Source of the DNA: Macrobrachium rosenbergii
Taxonomy: Eukaryota; Arthropoda; Malacostraca; Decapoda; Palaemonidae
Reading direction: 5' to 3'
Assembly: GCF_040412425.1 (NCBI RefSeq)
Contig: NC_089766.1
Location: 51,581,297 to 51,645,296, forward strand
Length of the DNA stretch: 64,000 nucleotides
Both the position numbers and the translations under genes were made by a program. This document shows positions 21,071 to 34,380 of this stretch, piece after piece; position 1 is the stretch's first letter; each line of letters opens with the position of its first letter. The notes below the pieces were generated by a model. That model was not told the DNA's origin. It did not search any database and worked only from the letters and a program-made list of their open reading frames with translations.

Positions 21071-22168
21071 TATTTTCCTTTCACTAAAAAAACTCAGGAT
21101 TTATTTGGGCCACTACAAAATGTAAAATGACTCTTTATCCACTGAGAAATGCCTATCCTCCACAAAACAAACCTTGGCTGAGCGCCAATTCCTGGGACTG
21201 GGGCGTAAGGAAATGGTCCATCTTAGCTGTGTCCCTCCCAGCCTCAGGGTCAAGAATAAGCTGTGTAAATGCTGAGAGAGACACAGTGGGTGTCCCTTTG
21301 TCATTAGGACCTAGCATACACGGTAGGATTCAGATGAATTTACTTATGGTGCCCCAAAGTCAAGTTACAATTAAATGACTGATTTATGAAATTTAGACTA
21401 TCAAGCCAAGCACTGAGGCACTTTTGGACACTCAATGCCACAGATAGTGAAAAGAGGAAGTTGGAGTGGTTGACTGATTGATTAATTGTGGGTTATCTGG
21501 CATCACAACTACGTTAAACAGCTAAATAATAAGAGATAAAGAAGTACCAGGATCTAAGGAAGGATGGAGACCCCACAGTTGAACCTGGAAGTAATAAGTT
21601 GAGAGGTTGGACAGCAAGACTGAAGAAAGGGAGTGGAATGGATGTCACGTGAAAAACTATAATGTGCATGTACCAACAACAATACCACCTTAGAGGTCAG
21701 GTTAACAGAGTTGGGTTGGACAGGAAAATAACCACCCAAATCCAAGGTTAGATTAGGATGCCTCCCCATACCCCATACTGTATTGTGTGCTGCAACTTTT
21801 ATGACCCCAAACTATATTAGTTAGGTGGGGGGGGGGGTCCAAGAGGACCACCACACCCTAGTTAGATTAGATTTTGGAAAGTTAGGTTATCATGCATTCC
21901 TACAGCTGTCCATGCTACATTTTCATGCTTTATAACCTATTAGAAATGACAACACTGTGACTCTAGGTATACTTAATTTGATTATGTAGTAGTGTACAGT
22001 ATTATTTTACTTTAACCCATTACTCAATGTTGGAGTTTTTATGATGTAATCATAAGTCTCTTTCGTATGAAACTCCTGCTGAAATCTATGACAAATGCTA
22101 TTACAGAGATATTTACAGACAAACGTTGCTACCTGCTTGGATTTTTTCTTACTTGTTTATGTTAACAG
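21071..22168. other. Unassigned sequence
   Basis: No gene is recognised. A run of 11 Gs lies at about 21827-21837, and a few gttagattag and caggttaaca words foreshadow the TTAGG-rich stretch further right. Confidence 0.4.
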
Positions 22169-22275
22169 TCATGGGAAAGCAGCTCCCCACTGGATTTTAT
22201 ATGTCCAAGTGCACTATCGACAAGGGCGGCTTGCATACCTGGAACATCATCTGTCATTTGCACTTGGACGTGTGG
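22169..22275 (+). CDS. Candidate internal exon, unknown protein
   Basis: A 107-base segment is preceded by a T-rich tract ending ttgtttatgttaacag and followed by a good donor, gtacgt. One frame is open throughout and beyond: after one base completing a codon it reads HGKAAPHWILYVQVHYRQ, then GRLAYLEHHLSFALGRV. The alternative frame starting ATGGGAAAG is also open. I do not recognise the protein. No neighbouring exon with compatible phase was found within several kb. It may be a true exon of a long-intron gene, an exon relic, or chance. Confidence 0.3.
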
Positions 22276-23379
22276 GTACGTGGGAAATGCTAAGATTGTA
22301 TTGTTCCTTTTGTTTCAAGTCTCACCAATTAGATGGGATTTACAAATACATGAGCAGCTTGAGAAAACTGGCTTCAGTTAGGAAACTTTTTTCATTAGGT
22401 GCTGTAGGGTAGTTCTTTGTTCACTGACATCTCTTTTCTGACAATCCTGATATTTGTTTTGCAAACAAATGAATATTTAAAGATACTGGAACCCTGGTAA
22501 TTCTAAGGGAGAGTTCCACATGGAGATATACTGTAGTTTATTAATGAAATTTTTTGACTGACCAATATTGAAAAGGTGTATACGATGTAGTGCAAGATAA
22601 CTTGGAAAATTTACCGATAAACTAATGTGAGAAGTTTACTGTCTCATGTTTATGTTTTTATGTTCATTACCAAGGGGTTGATACTAAACATGTCATCCTA
22701 CGCAGTTTCTACATAAAAACGAACAAAAGACTAAATTTCTCACTTCATTTAAGTAAATTGTTCAAGCTATCTTACCTGTACTGCATCATGTACACCCTTT
22801 TCTATATTGTTCAGTACAAAAGATTTCATTAATAAACAATGTCTCTGTTCAAAGCTCTTACCAGAGCCTAATATATCCTAAAATTACAGTTTTTTTTGTG
22901 GAAAAATACAAAATAGTGAAATGGGCCTACATGGAGGAAATTTAACATTACCCTACAGCTTACTTCTGCAACTTCTGATTCTGATTAATGTAAGGTTTAT
23001 TAAGTTTTGTAGTTTGGTACATCTTTACTGTACACCATATCATAATCTGGGGTTGAAAGTATGATTTTCCTATGTTTTATCGAGTGTTTTAAATAGTCAC
23101 CCAGTAAATCCAAGCAACAGCTTCCACACGGACTATTACCTTGGAAATTGACTTTTCCCATGCTTTTAGTGTTAATGATGAAGGAGGTGGTGGTGTTTGT
23201 TGTCGGTCAATTATTATTAACCTAATATCTACCCAACATCGTTGGGGACCATTTGGGGATGTGGGGTTTTGGGTGAGGTAAACATTGGGAAAAAGACCGG
23301 ACTGCCATGTTGTTGCTATGGAATGGTTCTGTGCATGCGCAAGTCATTAGGGAGCCAAGTATTTAAGAAAGGATTAGCT
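22276..23379. other. Unassigned sequence
   Basis: AT-rich, with no recognisable exon or repeat. Confidence 0.4.
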
Positions 23380-24420
23380 AAGGAAACCTATTATAAAAGG
23401 AACTACACTAACCTAACATACCCTAACCTGGTAGAACTATATAGTAGCTCCACGGCGGCGACTGCCTTCTAACTTGACTTTTTCTACAGTTTTTTGGTTG
23501 CTAATTATGAATTTACCTTTAATTTTTTATGCTTGAGTGTAATTAACCCCTGAAGTCCATCCAACATGGGGTTTCCATATGCGATCTTCACAAGACAGAG
23601 CATGGGTACATCTGTTTCGAACGGTTCATATCACGTCCGGCAAGTGCAATAACTTGTTAATGTATGGGTACCCACCCCCCCCTGGGCCAGTACTAAACAC
23701 AGCAAAGGGACATTCCATTTGGCCGACAACAAACAGTATCAGAACCCCTAAAAGTGTAGAAAAAACCAATTGAAAAGGTAAAAAAAGGCGCAGACCCAAT
23801 ATATAGAATTACCCCTAACCTAACCTAACCTAGCAGGCCATGTTACTTATCCGCACCAGACCTACTGGTCAAAAAAACTCCGCTTTTTACAAAAAGCTCC
23901 CTATAACACTGCACATGTATGTTAGCATTCCAGGATGGCCAACATACAACTGAGGTTAATTACTGGTTAATTATAGTTGACCGAAAAAAAATAACAAATT
24001 CTTGATAAGCAATCAAAATATTATAGGAAAAATACTATAGAAAAATACTATAGCCCTTATATCTAACAATTCAGGAGGTCACAGTGGGAAACTAAGGTGT
24101 TTCGATGGGGGACAATACAGAAAGAGTGAAATCTGAAGCAGATACTCTAACATGTTCATGATCCTTCCGCAAGATGGGCCAGGTGAAGACCTGGCACCCC
24201 AGGTTAGGTTTGGTTGCAACCCTATTAGTTCATTTTACAGTACCCTAAGTTATGTTAGGTATAGCCCTTGCCCTCAAAGTTAGGTTAGGTAAGGGGATCC
24301 AGGAGGGTAAAGCCTCCCAGCTAGGTAAAGACCCAGTTCCCTATGTTGGGTTAGGTTGAGGTTGGGGAAGCCCCAGCTAATTAAGCATCCAGCCTCATAG
24401 ATTAGGTTAGGTCAGATTAA
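23380..24420. repeat. Scattered TTAGG/CCTAA telomere-like motifs
   Basis: Short runs of the arthropod telomere unit appear repeatedly: ctaacctaacataccctaac at about 23408, cctaacctaacctaacctag at about 23814, gttaggttaggtaagg at about 24280, gggttaggttgagg at about 24349 and gattaggttaggtcag at about 24400. The CCTAA orientation predominates in the left half and TTAGG in the right half. None forms a long perfect array. Confidence 0.6.
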
Positions 24421-24510
24421 ATTTACCCTATAATGTCACTCATTTGTATTTTCCCCTGACCAAAAACCCGGCTTTCCCACTATGGTCCCCTGAATTGTAA
24501 GATGTATGGG
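24058..24510. mobile_element. Element with 35-bp inverted ends
   Basis: The left end tatctaacaattcaggaggt then cacagtgggaaa is matched inverted at the right by tttcccactatggtcccctg then aattgtaagatgta. About 28 of 34 positions agree. The 450-bp interior holds several TTAGG motifs and no coding frame. This is probably a MITE-like element; the superfamily is not determinable. Confidence 0.6.
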
Positions 24511-24825
24511 TAAGTTCATTTTCTCTAAAACTACTAATTCCTAACAAAAATTAACTTCAGACGTTCAAACCACACATACATAAACACATAGGAAAATCAT
24601 ATTTGCAACTCTGATGTGGGATAATGGTTTTTAAGTAATATATTTTACAGAGTTAATTTGTGAAAATTTTGGTATAAAATACCAAGTCCTGTAGCACTTC
24701 CAGCCACTTAACACTGGAGACACTGAAAAGAAAGGGCTGGACTAGCTGAGCGGTAAGACAGATGAAAGGTAGAGGGAATGGCGGTATAATAAAAGGCTAA
24801 AAAGTGAGACGCGGCAAACATCATT

Positions 24826-24889
24826 TAGTAATGAGTACTGTGCACCACGTGAGGTGCACTGACAGAACTAATCCCTATACAGGGGTCTA
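24826..24889 (+). repeat. S300 repeat, 64-bp fragment
   Basis: The words gtgcaccacgtgaggtgcac and tgacagaact...ccctatacagggg match the right end of the 300-bp repeat found 16 more times in the window. It is the leftmost trace of that family. Confidence 0.7.
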
Positions 24890-27231
24890 GCCTTTATGTA
24901 CTGTGACGTAGAACTTAAGAGCTCTTTATAGCTACCAACCTTTATCCATTTTTCAGCCTAATTAGGTAATAATCCTCTTTTTCGTGGAGATTTGTTGTTG
25001 AAGTGCTCATTTTGATACTATAATAACATGCCGTTATGCATGGCAGGTCGTCCTGTTGTGACCACTGACCAGTACAGACTTGTACGCTCCAGAGAGAATT
25101 TGTCCAAAACAACATTAGATTTTATTGAAGGTCGTCCTACAGCTATAACCTCTACTTCTAAACACCGCACTTATTGTCGCAGTTCAAAAAATAAAGTGGG
25201 AAATATCACGAATGATAAAATGGCAGCAGAAGAAGCATGATGACTAATGGGAAAACTTTACAGCCGACACTTATGTTCACGTCCGAATAACTGATTATGA
25301 ATCTCATAATTCTATGGACTCCAAAACAACATTAGAAACAGCCTTCGAACAGGGTCTACAAAATGCCCCCTGTGGGGAGGTATGGGATCACAGGAAGGAT
25401 GGCTGACCATCTACGTGTTATTTCATCAGTGGGTTTGTCAATAACGAACATTTCAAAAATAGCAGAACACTCAGACTTGTTAAATGCCAAATGCATCACT
25501 CGATGATGACCAGCCAAATGTATTTAAGTGGTTTCAACGCATAAAGTATTTCTAAGTTAAATTCAGCTGAAATTTGAAAATAATCGTAAATTTTTAATAT
25601 ATTATTCAGAAGGTTATAATTTCATATTTAATTTTGATAATGGAGCAGAAGATCGTGTGAGGAACGAAATTTAAAAAGCGAGAAAGTCAGTGACAGAGGC
25701 AGAGACTTCACCAGAGATGAATAATCTCAGTGTCCCCTGTGCCAGATAAGCTCAAATTTCAATCTGCCTCTGTCCACGTTGGAAGGGAACAAGGCAACTG
25801 TAATGTGGTGGTCAGTCCACTGAAGTGGGTCATAACCGTAGAGCCTCAATGTCATGAAGTGACGATCTCCCTGCCAAGCGTGTGACCTCGGGCGGCGTTA
25901 TTCAGTCGTGGTCAGCATAACAGTTCTCTAGTGCAGAGGAAGAAGAATCCTGTCAACATTTTGCTTTTTTTTGTCCCTTTCGTTTAATTATTATATACGA
26001 CTGTGTTATCTTTTACAAGGTGTCCAATATATTATGGCGAAAAGGCTAGGAAAGTCAATCCTTTCTATTCTGAGTCTTGGACGGTATTTAGAGATAATTG
26101 TTAGAGGAAGCGGGACTACCGTAACAGTCATTTCCGCTAAGTTGGAGAAATATTGTTCTTCAAAAAAGGACAAAACAATAAAAATGGCTGCCAAATCAAT
26201 ATGCTATTTTTCCTTAGCAAGATGACTCGATAACTTTTACCACAGAAATTATTTTCATCATTCGAAATTAAGTTGTCATTCGAATATATAAGGGTTGGCG
26301 TAACCAGTTAACAGAAGTAGTTTGAGGGCATAAGCCTAGCCTCAGCTACCGAACTCGTTTCTTGCTGTGACTAACCTACGAGACATGTGGTTTGATGAAA
26401 ACCTACTTTAATTTAGCCAAGATTTGTTGCACATAAAAGAACATCCATTTTCCGCCACGAACAGAGTAACAGAAGCGTTTTTCTACGGTTTGGTCAAGTC
26501 GACAAGATTACTTGTGCAGCAATATGTGTAATTAAAAGACGAGACCAATAGTGACACAACCTATATATAGACCGACTTACTACTATGCAGGATCGCTTTT
26601 GCCTTATAATATGTGCCACATAATTAATAAATAAATAAGATAAATACAGAAAAATACATGAATACATAAATAAATATAAAGTCAACATTGCATTTATGAG
26701 CCACATCAAGGTGCTGAAAATGCAAGAAATGTTGACAGAGAAAGCGTATCTACAGCTAATAAGACATTCCTCCGACTAGCACAAGATTATGGATAAATCA
26801 ATTCCTTTTTTTCTGTCTTCCTGTGAAATGTTGTTCCATTTTCTCTCGACGATGTTTCTTGCCCTCTATCAAGGCAATACGCACAGCTGGCTCTCCATTG
26901 GCTGGTATCATTGATTTCTGCTTACGAGTAATAGCCTACGCCTTTTTACCATGATTGACCTGAGTGGTCGATTATTGTCCCTGGTTGCTAGTCGAGTGTT
27001 GTAGGTCACAGGCAGAATGGAGAACGGCATAGGGCTGGCAACTTATGCCTGGCAACTTCATCCCAGAACGAATGTTTCTAAGCTATTCTTTAATACGGGG
27101 AGCAAGGAGCTACGGAACTCAGGTTTTGAAACAAAAGCTGAAAGAAACAAAATAAGCTAAAGAGAAAACGAATAAAAGAGAAAGGAGGGAGACAGAGATA
27201 GGATGGGTGGATCTTGATAAATGAAGAAGGG
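24890..27231. other. Unassigned sequence
   Basis: No domain, splice-bounded exon or known repeat is seen. Open frames such as 25028-25240 and 25971-26225 have no recognisable motif. Confidence 0.4.
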
Positions 27232-27250
27232 AGAGAGAGAGAGAGAGAGG
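27232..27250. repeat. (GA)n microsatellite
   Basis: A short uninterrupted gagaga tract. Confidence 0.9.
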
Positions 27251-27358
27251 GCTACCCACAAAACCCTAGACCGAAAAGAAGCACCACATGAGAAGCCAAT
27301 TGGAACAAAGGCATTAAGGAAGAAACGACGAAGATTACTCGCTGATTATGAAGACTTT

Positions 27359-27752
27359 GTAAAGTCACCTGTAAAGTCATTCGTGAAGTCTCTGCTAAAA
27401 GTGTTAATTGTAAAGTCTCTGCTGGGCAAGTTTTCTGTGGTGACGTCTCATTTTCTTTGCCTACAATTAGTCACGCCTAGCGCGTCAGGTCACGCAAAGT
27501 TCAATCATTTAAACTATGTATATGTTTTGTCTACCTGCTGTCAAAAAGGTATCACATGTTTCTTCTTTCACAGGCATCAAGATTGTATCCCATTCCATTT
27601 CTGTCTGTTCTTACATTGTAAAGTGTACTGGTTCGCTGTGTTTATTGTTATTTATTATCGACCTCAGGTCACTGAGGTTTCCATTGTATTCCGCCTGGAT
27701 CATGAATAAAGTAGCAGTAACCTTATCCTGCTCGTTTCTTTTGCACCTCATA
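27359..27752 (+). mobile_element. LTR copy (gypsy-type), diverged
   Basis: This 394-bp segment is homologous to the LTR at 40021-40446: both begin tgtaaagtcacc and share gcaagttttct-tggtgac, ggcatcaaga-tgtatcc, gacctcaggtc, aataaagtagcagtaac and tgctcgtttcttttgcacct. The putative polyadenylation signal aataaa lies near its right end. The start contains an extra internal duplication of the tgtaaagtc-type word. No internal retrotransposon sequence adjoins it, so it is a solo LTR or fragment. The long frame 27221-27709 is an accident of this repeat. Confidence 0.75.
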
Positions 27753-27879
27753 AAACTTCATTTTTGTGTTATATTAATGCTAGTTCCCGGACAGAGAGAG
27801 AGAGAGACTGATGGCTGATTGGGACAGCTGGCCTTAATGATGGAATTTACGGAGTCATCCTTCTTTCATCATCTTGCCG

Positions 27880-28178
27880 TAGTTCCTTATTGGACGGGTG
27901 GGTACCATTCTCAGACAGCACTCTGCTGGCCCCGGGTTCGATTCTCCGACCGGCCAATGAAGAATCAGAGGAATTTATTTCTGGTGATAGAAATTCATTT
28001 CTCGCTATAATGTGGTTCGGATTCCACAATAAGCTGTAGGTCCCGTTGCTAGGTAACCAACTGGTTCTTAGCCACGTAAAATAAATCTAATCCTTCGGGC
28101 CAGCCCTCTCTAGGAGAGCTGTTGATCAGCTCAGTGGTCTGGTTAAACTATGGCGGAGAGAACTAAGGTATACTTAAC
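27880..28178 (+). mobile_element. tRNA-derived SINE, copy 1
   Basis: The head resembles a tRNA: ttggacgggtgggtaccatt, gcactctgctggccc, then ggttcgattctccgaccggc, which fits a pol III B box. The body continues with aatgtggttcggattccaca, ggtcccgttgctaggtaac and cagctcagtggtctggttaa, ending in ctaaggtatacttaact. The inverted copy at 60290-60565 carries the better A-box-like tagcgctctctgg. A 3' fragment lies at 43505-43585. Confidence 0.8.
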
Positions 28179-30085
<1,907 letters not shown>

Positions 30086-30273
30086 CACTCATTCAGCAAT
30101 ATTCGTGAAGAAAATATTTCCATCTTTATCACAGGAAGCCTACGATATCGATAACGTTGATTTCAGCCGATCACGAGGTGAGGGGACAGATGGAATGAAG
30201 TAGATTATAGCTATATTACTCTCCATTAGTGTCTATTCATGCCAAAATTATATACTGAATACCATACACACAT

Positions 30274-30276
<3 letters not shown>

Positions 30277-30341
<65 letters not shown>
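30277..30341. repeat. (TA)n microsatellite, 65 bp
   Basis: A second perfect TA array about 200 bases from the first. Confidence 0.95.
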
Positions 30342-30344
<3 letters not shown>

Positions 30345-32228
30345 TGTCAGCTGATGCATTGTGGGTATGTAACTTCATCTTTTCCTGGTCCTTGACCTTT
30401 GGCTCTGCTCGGGGTTTATTTATATATTTATGGTTACTAAAACTGGCGTCACAACTGGCCTCTCTCACCACTCGACACTGAATAAACATGCAGAATGGAA
30501 GTATTTTACTTGAAAGAAGATCTCCGGCCAAGAGCTGGTATCAGTTGAGAATTATTTCATCCGAGACAACGAGGGACACTTCGGCGTTTTAGCTTCGGAA
30601 CGGTACATAGGTAATTTATCATGGACAGGACTTGATGTCTCGACTTTCTCCATTGTTACCGTGAATGTCTGTTATACTATGTTGCTGGGAAATTCACATA
30701 AGACTAGAATCCGCTTTTCAAAGGTTTGGTACACTATAATAATGACTGTTAGAAAAAAGTTGACACCGAGGAATATATAATTGAATCATCAAATGTTCAC
30801 TAAGAATATGAAACAATGGGATATGAAATGACAAGGTATAGCAGAAGCAGCAAGGTCTGCAACAGATAGCATTATAATTCAATACTTTAAAGGAATGACA
30901 AATGAACAGAGGGACTTGTATGTATACAGGTTAAAAAGCTAAATCAAATGAGACAAGCAGTGTTTTCTGCCACACTATGGAAGACAAAACACGACAAAAT
31001 TGCAACGAAAAAGCAAGAATAAAAAAAATGATCGCGAATAAATATGAAATAAAGTCAGGTTTATTGAATACCGAGTCCGAGCAAAGCAAAACTACTGAAA
31101 TAAGGGGAAAGATTGCAAACACTGATACTGATAATACTACCATCGTAAACCTGCGCAAAATAGACCAACATTAACCAGGCGTTAGGCCTAAGGGCTAAAA
31201 TAATATATTTTGATATACCGAGGGCAGAAAAAAACTGCTGGTGGCGATTCTCGAGCAGAACATTTTAATATTTCAACAAAAAATGGTTTCCTTAAAATCA
31301 TAGCAATGTATATAGGCCACGAAATGCAAGGGGGCAAAGTAATCAACAACTAAGTAGTGTGGTGACTTTAACTTAAAAACTAATGATTGTGAAAACACTG
31401 GTGTGAAATACTACATAACTATTCCACATACCCGCGCTGTGGTAAACCATGTGAGCAAACCAACATGAAGACTGGCAACATACTAGATACGGTTATAAAT
31501 ATATAAAGGTGATAGTGAATTGGCGATAAAATTGCAATAAATAGTTATCATGAAATGATTACTCTTAGGCTGAATATAAGCCCAAAAAAATTGAGAAAAC
31601 AGATGATATGCTTTAGTTCGATTCACAGAGTACTGTGTATGATTTCTGCTTATTCGTGACAAAGCATGCTAACTGAAATGCTGTTGTATAAATCGTATTA
31701 ATAAAAGTGTATATTTATATATATCAACTGCTCTAAATATAATCAATCAGTACTGTTTGATTATTTTAAGAAAGAAGACGAAATTAAAGAAAAGTAAGTA
31801 AAAGGCACCTGAACTGAGAGTAATATTTATTAGACCTATATAAGCTGAATGGTTTTCTGAAAGAAAAAAAACTCGACACTGTCACACAATAAAATGAAGA
31901 AATTAAGTATTTTTCTACACGATTCCGTAAAAAAATAGACAAAATAAACCTCCTAGAAAGTAAAATTCTTAATAACTTTCGACTAACTGCCGGTTTAAAA
32001 AAAAAAAAAAAAAAAAAACAAGAAATGTATGAGAGGCCTGAAACTTCAAAATTAAATAAATGACTTTCTCCCTTTAGGAAAAAATCAAGCAATTCGGAAA
32101 AATGTTTTTGATGCAACGTATCAACTGCAGAATTGGATTCTTCACCAATTTCTATGATAAACACTGAAAAAGTGTGTCATAAGAGATTAACAGTCTCTAG
32201 AACCGCACAGAACAGATAAGCACAGATT
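30342..32228. other. Unassigned sequence
   Basis: AT-rich with a poly-A run at about 31995-32018. No gene is recognised. Confidence 0.4.
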
Positions 32229-32480
32229 ATAGAATTCAGGCCAAGCGCTGGGACCTCCTAAGTGGTCACTCTGCGCTGAGAGGGAAATTGAAAGTAGAAG
32301 AGTTTGAAAGGCGTAACAGGAGGAAAACCTCGCAGTTGCACCATGAAACAATTGTTAGGAGGGGGGTGTAAAGTAAGGTGGAAGGAGAATATGAACGGAT
32401 GTACAGTACAATAAAAGGAATGAAAGGGGTTGCAGCTAGGGGCCGAAGGGATGCTGCAGAGAATTTTAAGTAATGCCGTC
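32229..32480 (+). repeat. S300 repeat, copy
   Basis: Shows the diagnostic words gccaagcgctgggacct, ggaggaaaacctcgcagttg and aaaggggttgcagctagggg. The right end is truncated. Confidence 0.85.
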
Positions 32481-32873
32481 TACCTATCAGTCTATCTACA
32501 CACACATACACATATATACATACAAATATATTACATACATACATGTATGTTTCCCTCTAGTGCGTGACAATGTTTTTTCTTGTAACGAAATTGCCACGAC
32601 CGCATTTTCGCTGCATGATACAATGACATAACAATTGCACTGAGACTATCGTTTCCGATTTCCTTTCAGATAACTGGGGCATGTTGGGTAATTTGCCAGG
32701 TTGTAAAGGAAAACAAAAGACTCGGCTGCCTTTTCAGCTTTTGAATGTCTGTTGGGGAAAGGAGTTCGCCAGTGAATGTCAGCGTTCACTAAATCAAAGA
32801 TCATTGTTTGTGGTAATTATTTTTCGAATACCTTTGAAGTAAATGAGAGCTTTTTCATCGAATGGTTGGTTGG

Positions 32874-32876
<3 letters not shown>

Positions 32877-32957
<81 letters not shown>
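32877..32957. repeat. (GA)n microsatellite, 81 bp
   Basis: A perfect GA array. Confidence 0.95.
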
Positions 32958-32960
<3 letters not shown>

Positions 32961-34120
32961 GTGAAGGCGTGAGAAGACTGGAGACTTTTAGAGTAAATTT
33001 CTACCTTAAGAGAAGTTATCGTCACTTCACTGAGATACATTTTAGCAACGCAGTTCTATTGCTCAAATATTAATTTTATTTGAGTTTTTCTGCTATTTGT
33101 TTACACACTCCTTTCAAATCTATCCTTATTTTTCTAAGGCTGATCCCAGCAATGTACAGGTTAACTGCATTTGAGGCTCATAAAATCATCTGTTTCCTGC
33201 ATATTCAATGTTCCGAGGCATATGAAAGCATAGTGCACTCACCAATGAGGTCTTATATTAATATTTCTATTCTCGAAGTTCAGAGTTTCTAAATGCAATG
33301 GCCAAATTGAACTGGGCAACCGAACGCCCTAATCTAGCCCACATCCGAAGAAATCCAGAAAAAAAGAAAGGAAATGGAAGATATTGTGCTTCTAAACTCG
33401 AAGGAAGCAAGGGATTTATCTACCTGCCTATTAAAGGAAGGATACAAGAAGACTTCAAAGTTAGGCAGTAGAAAGCAAGGTACTGAATTGTGGACTCTAA
33501 AGGTTACTGATTTCCAATGTAAAAGTGAGAAGTTGCCTGTCAGTTGCTACAAGGCCACCTGCTAGAAAGAGGAACACTCTCTTCGATCAAAAATGAGCCA
33601 CAGCCAAAATAATATCTGTACAAAAATGCAGAAGACGTCACCTTGCACAATAGAAAGATCTTGAGAGATGGCTCAAGAGAAGGGTCATTTATCTTATGAA
33701 TAACATCAAGAGAAAGATTAATTTTGGAACATTTTATTAATAGATTGAAATTCATAACCGGATTGAAAAGCCTAATTAACTAGGATGAAGGAACATCTTT
33801 GATGTGCTTGTTTAAATAAACCTATTTTGAAGCAAATCTGACTACTTAACCTAATGTAATGCGAACGACCAAAATGTGGGTGTAAATGAAAGGTTCCATA
33901 CAATCTTCATCGCGAAAAAATAGAACACGGAAAATGAAACAGAAGAAGGTAAGAACCACTCGTTTTGGGAACTGAATATTTGCAGTCTTTTCCTCATTAG
34001 ATCACTTAGAGACTATTGGACACCTCCTTGAGTATTCAGTTAGATAAACACAAGGATTCCCATGGAGAGAAACTTATAAGTTCAGAGCTGATAGGTGATG
34101 GAAAAACAATTCGAAATTGG
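32958..34120. other. Unassigned sequence
   Basis: No gene or named repeat is recognised. Confidence 0.4.
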
Positions 34121-34380
34121 AATTGGAATACATGATTTAGGCCAAAGGCCAAGTGCTGGGACCTATGAGGTCATTCAGAGCTGAAAATAATGTTGAAAAA
34201 ATTGTTAGGACAGGGTGGAAAGTAAGATGGAAGAAAGAGAATATGAACGGAGATCTAGAAAAAGGAATGAAAGGGGTTGAAGCAGCTAGGGGCCGAAAGG
34301 ACGGGGCAAAGAACCTTGAGTAATGCCTACAGCGCACAGCTTGAGGTGCACTGACAGCGCTACCCCTTTACGGGGGATTC
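34121..34380 (+). repeat. S300 repeat, copy
   Basis: A near-complete copy from aattggaatacatgatttag to ctaccccttta-cggggg, with part of the middle (maaacctcgcag) deleted. Confidence 0.85.

Noticed and set aside
25028..25240. A 70-residue frame (MPLCMAGRPVVTTDQYRLVR)
   Set aside because: No domain, no splice signals, and length compatible with chance.
27221..27709. A 162-residue + strand frame
   Set aside because: It runs from unrelated flank into the LTR copy at 27359-27752 and has no domain. The frame at 39911-40381 is the same kind of artefact in the other LTR.
32776..33040. Arg-Glu and Ser-Leu repeat proteins
   Set aside because: Translations of a (GA)n array, as at 42454-42687 and 49884-50102.
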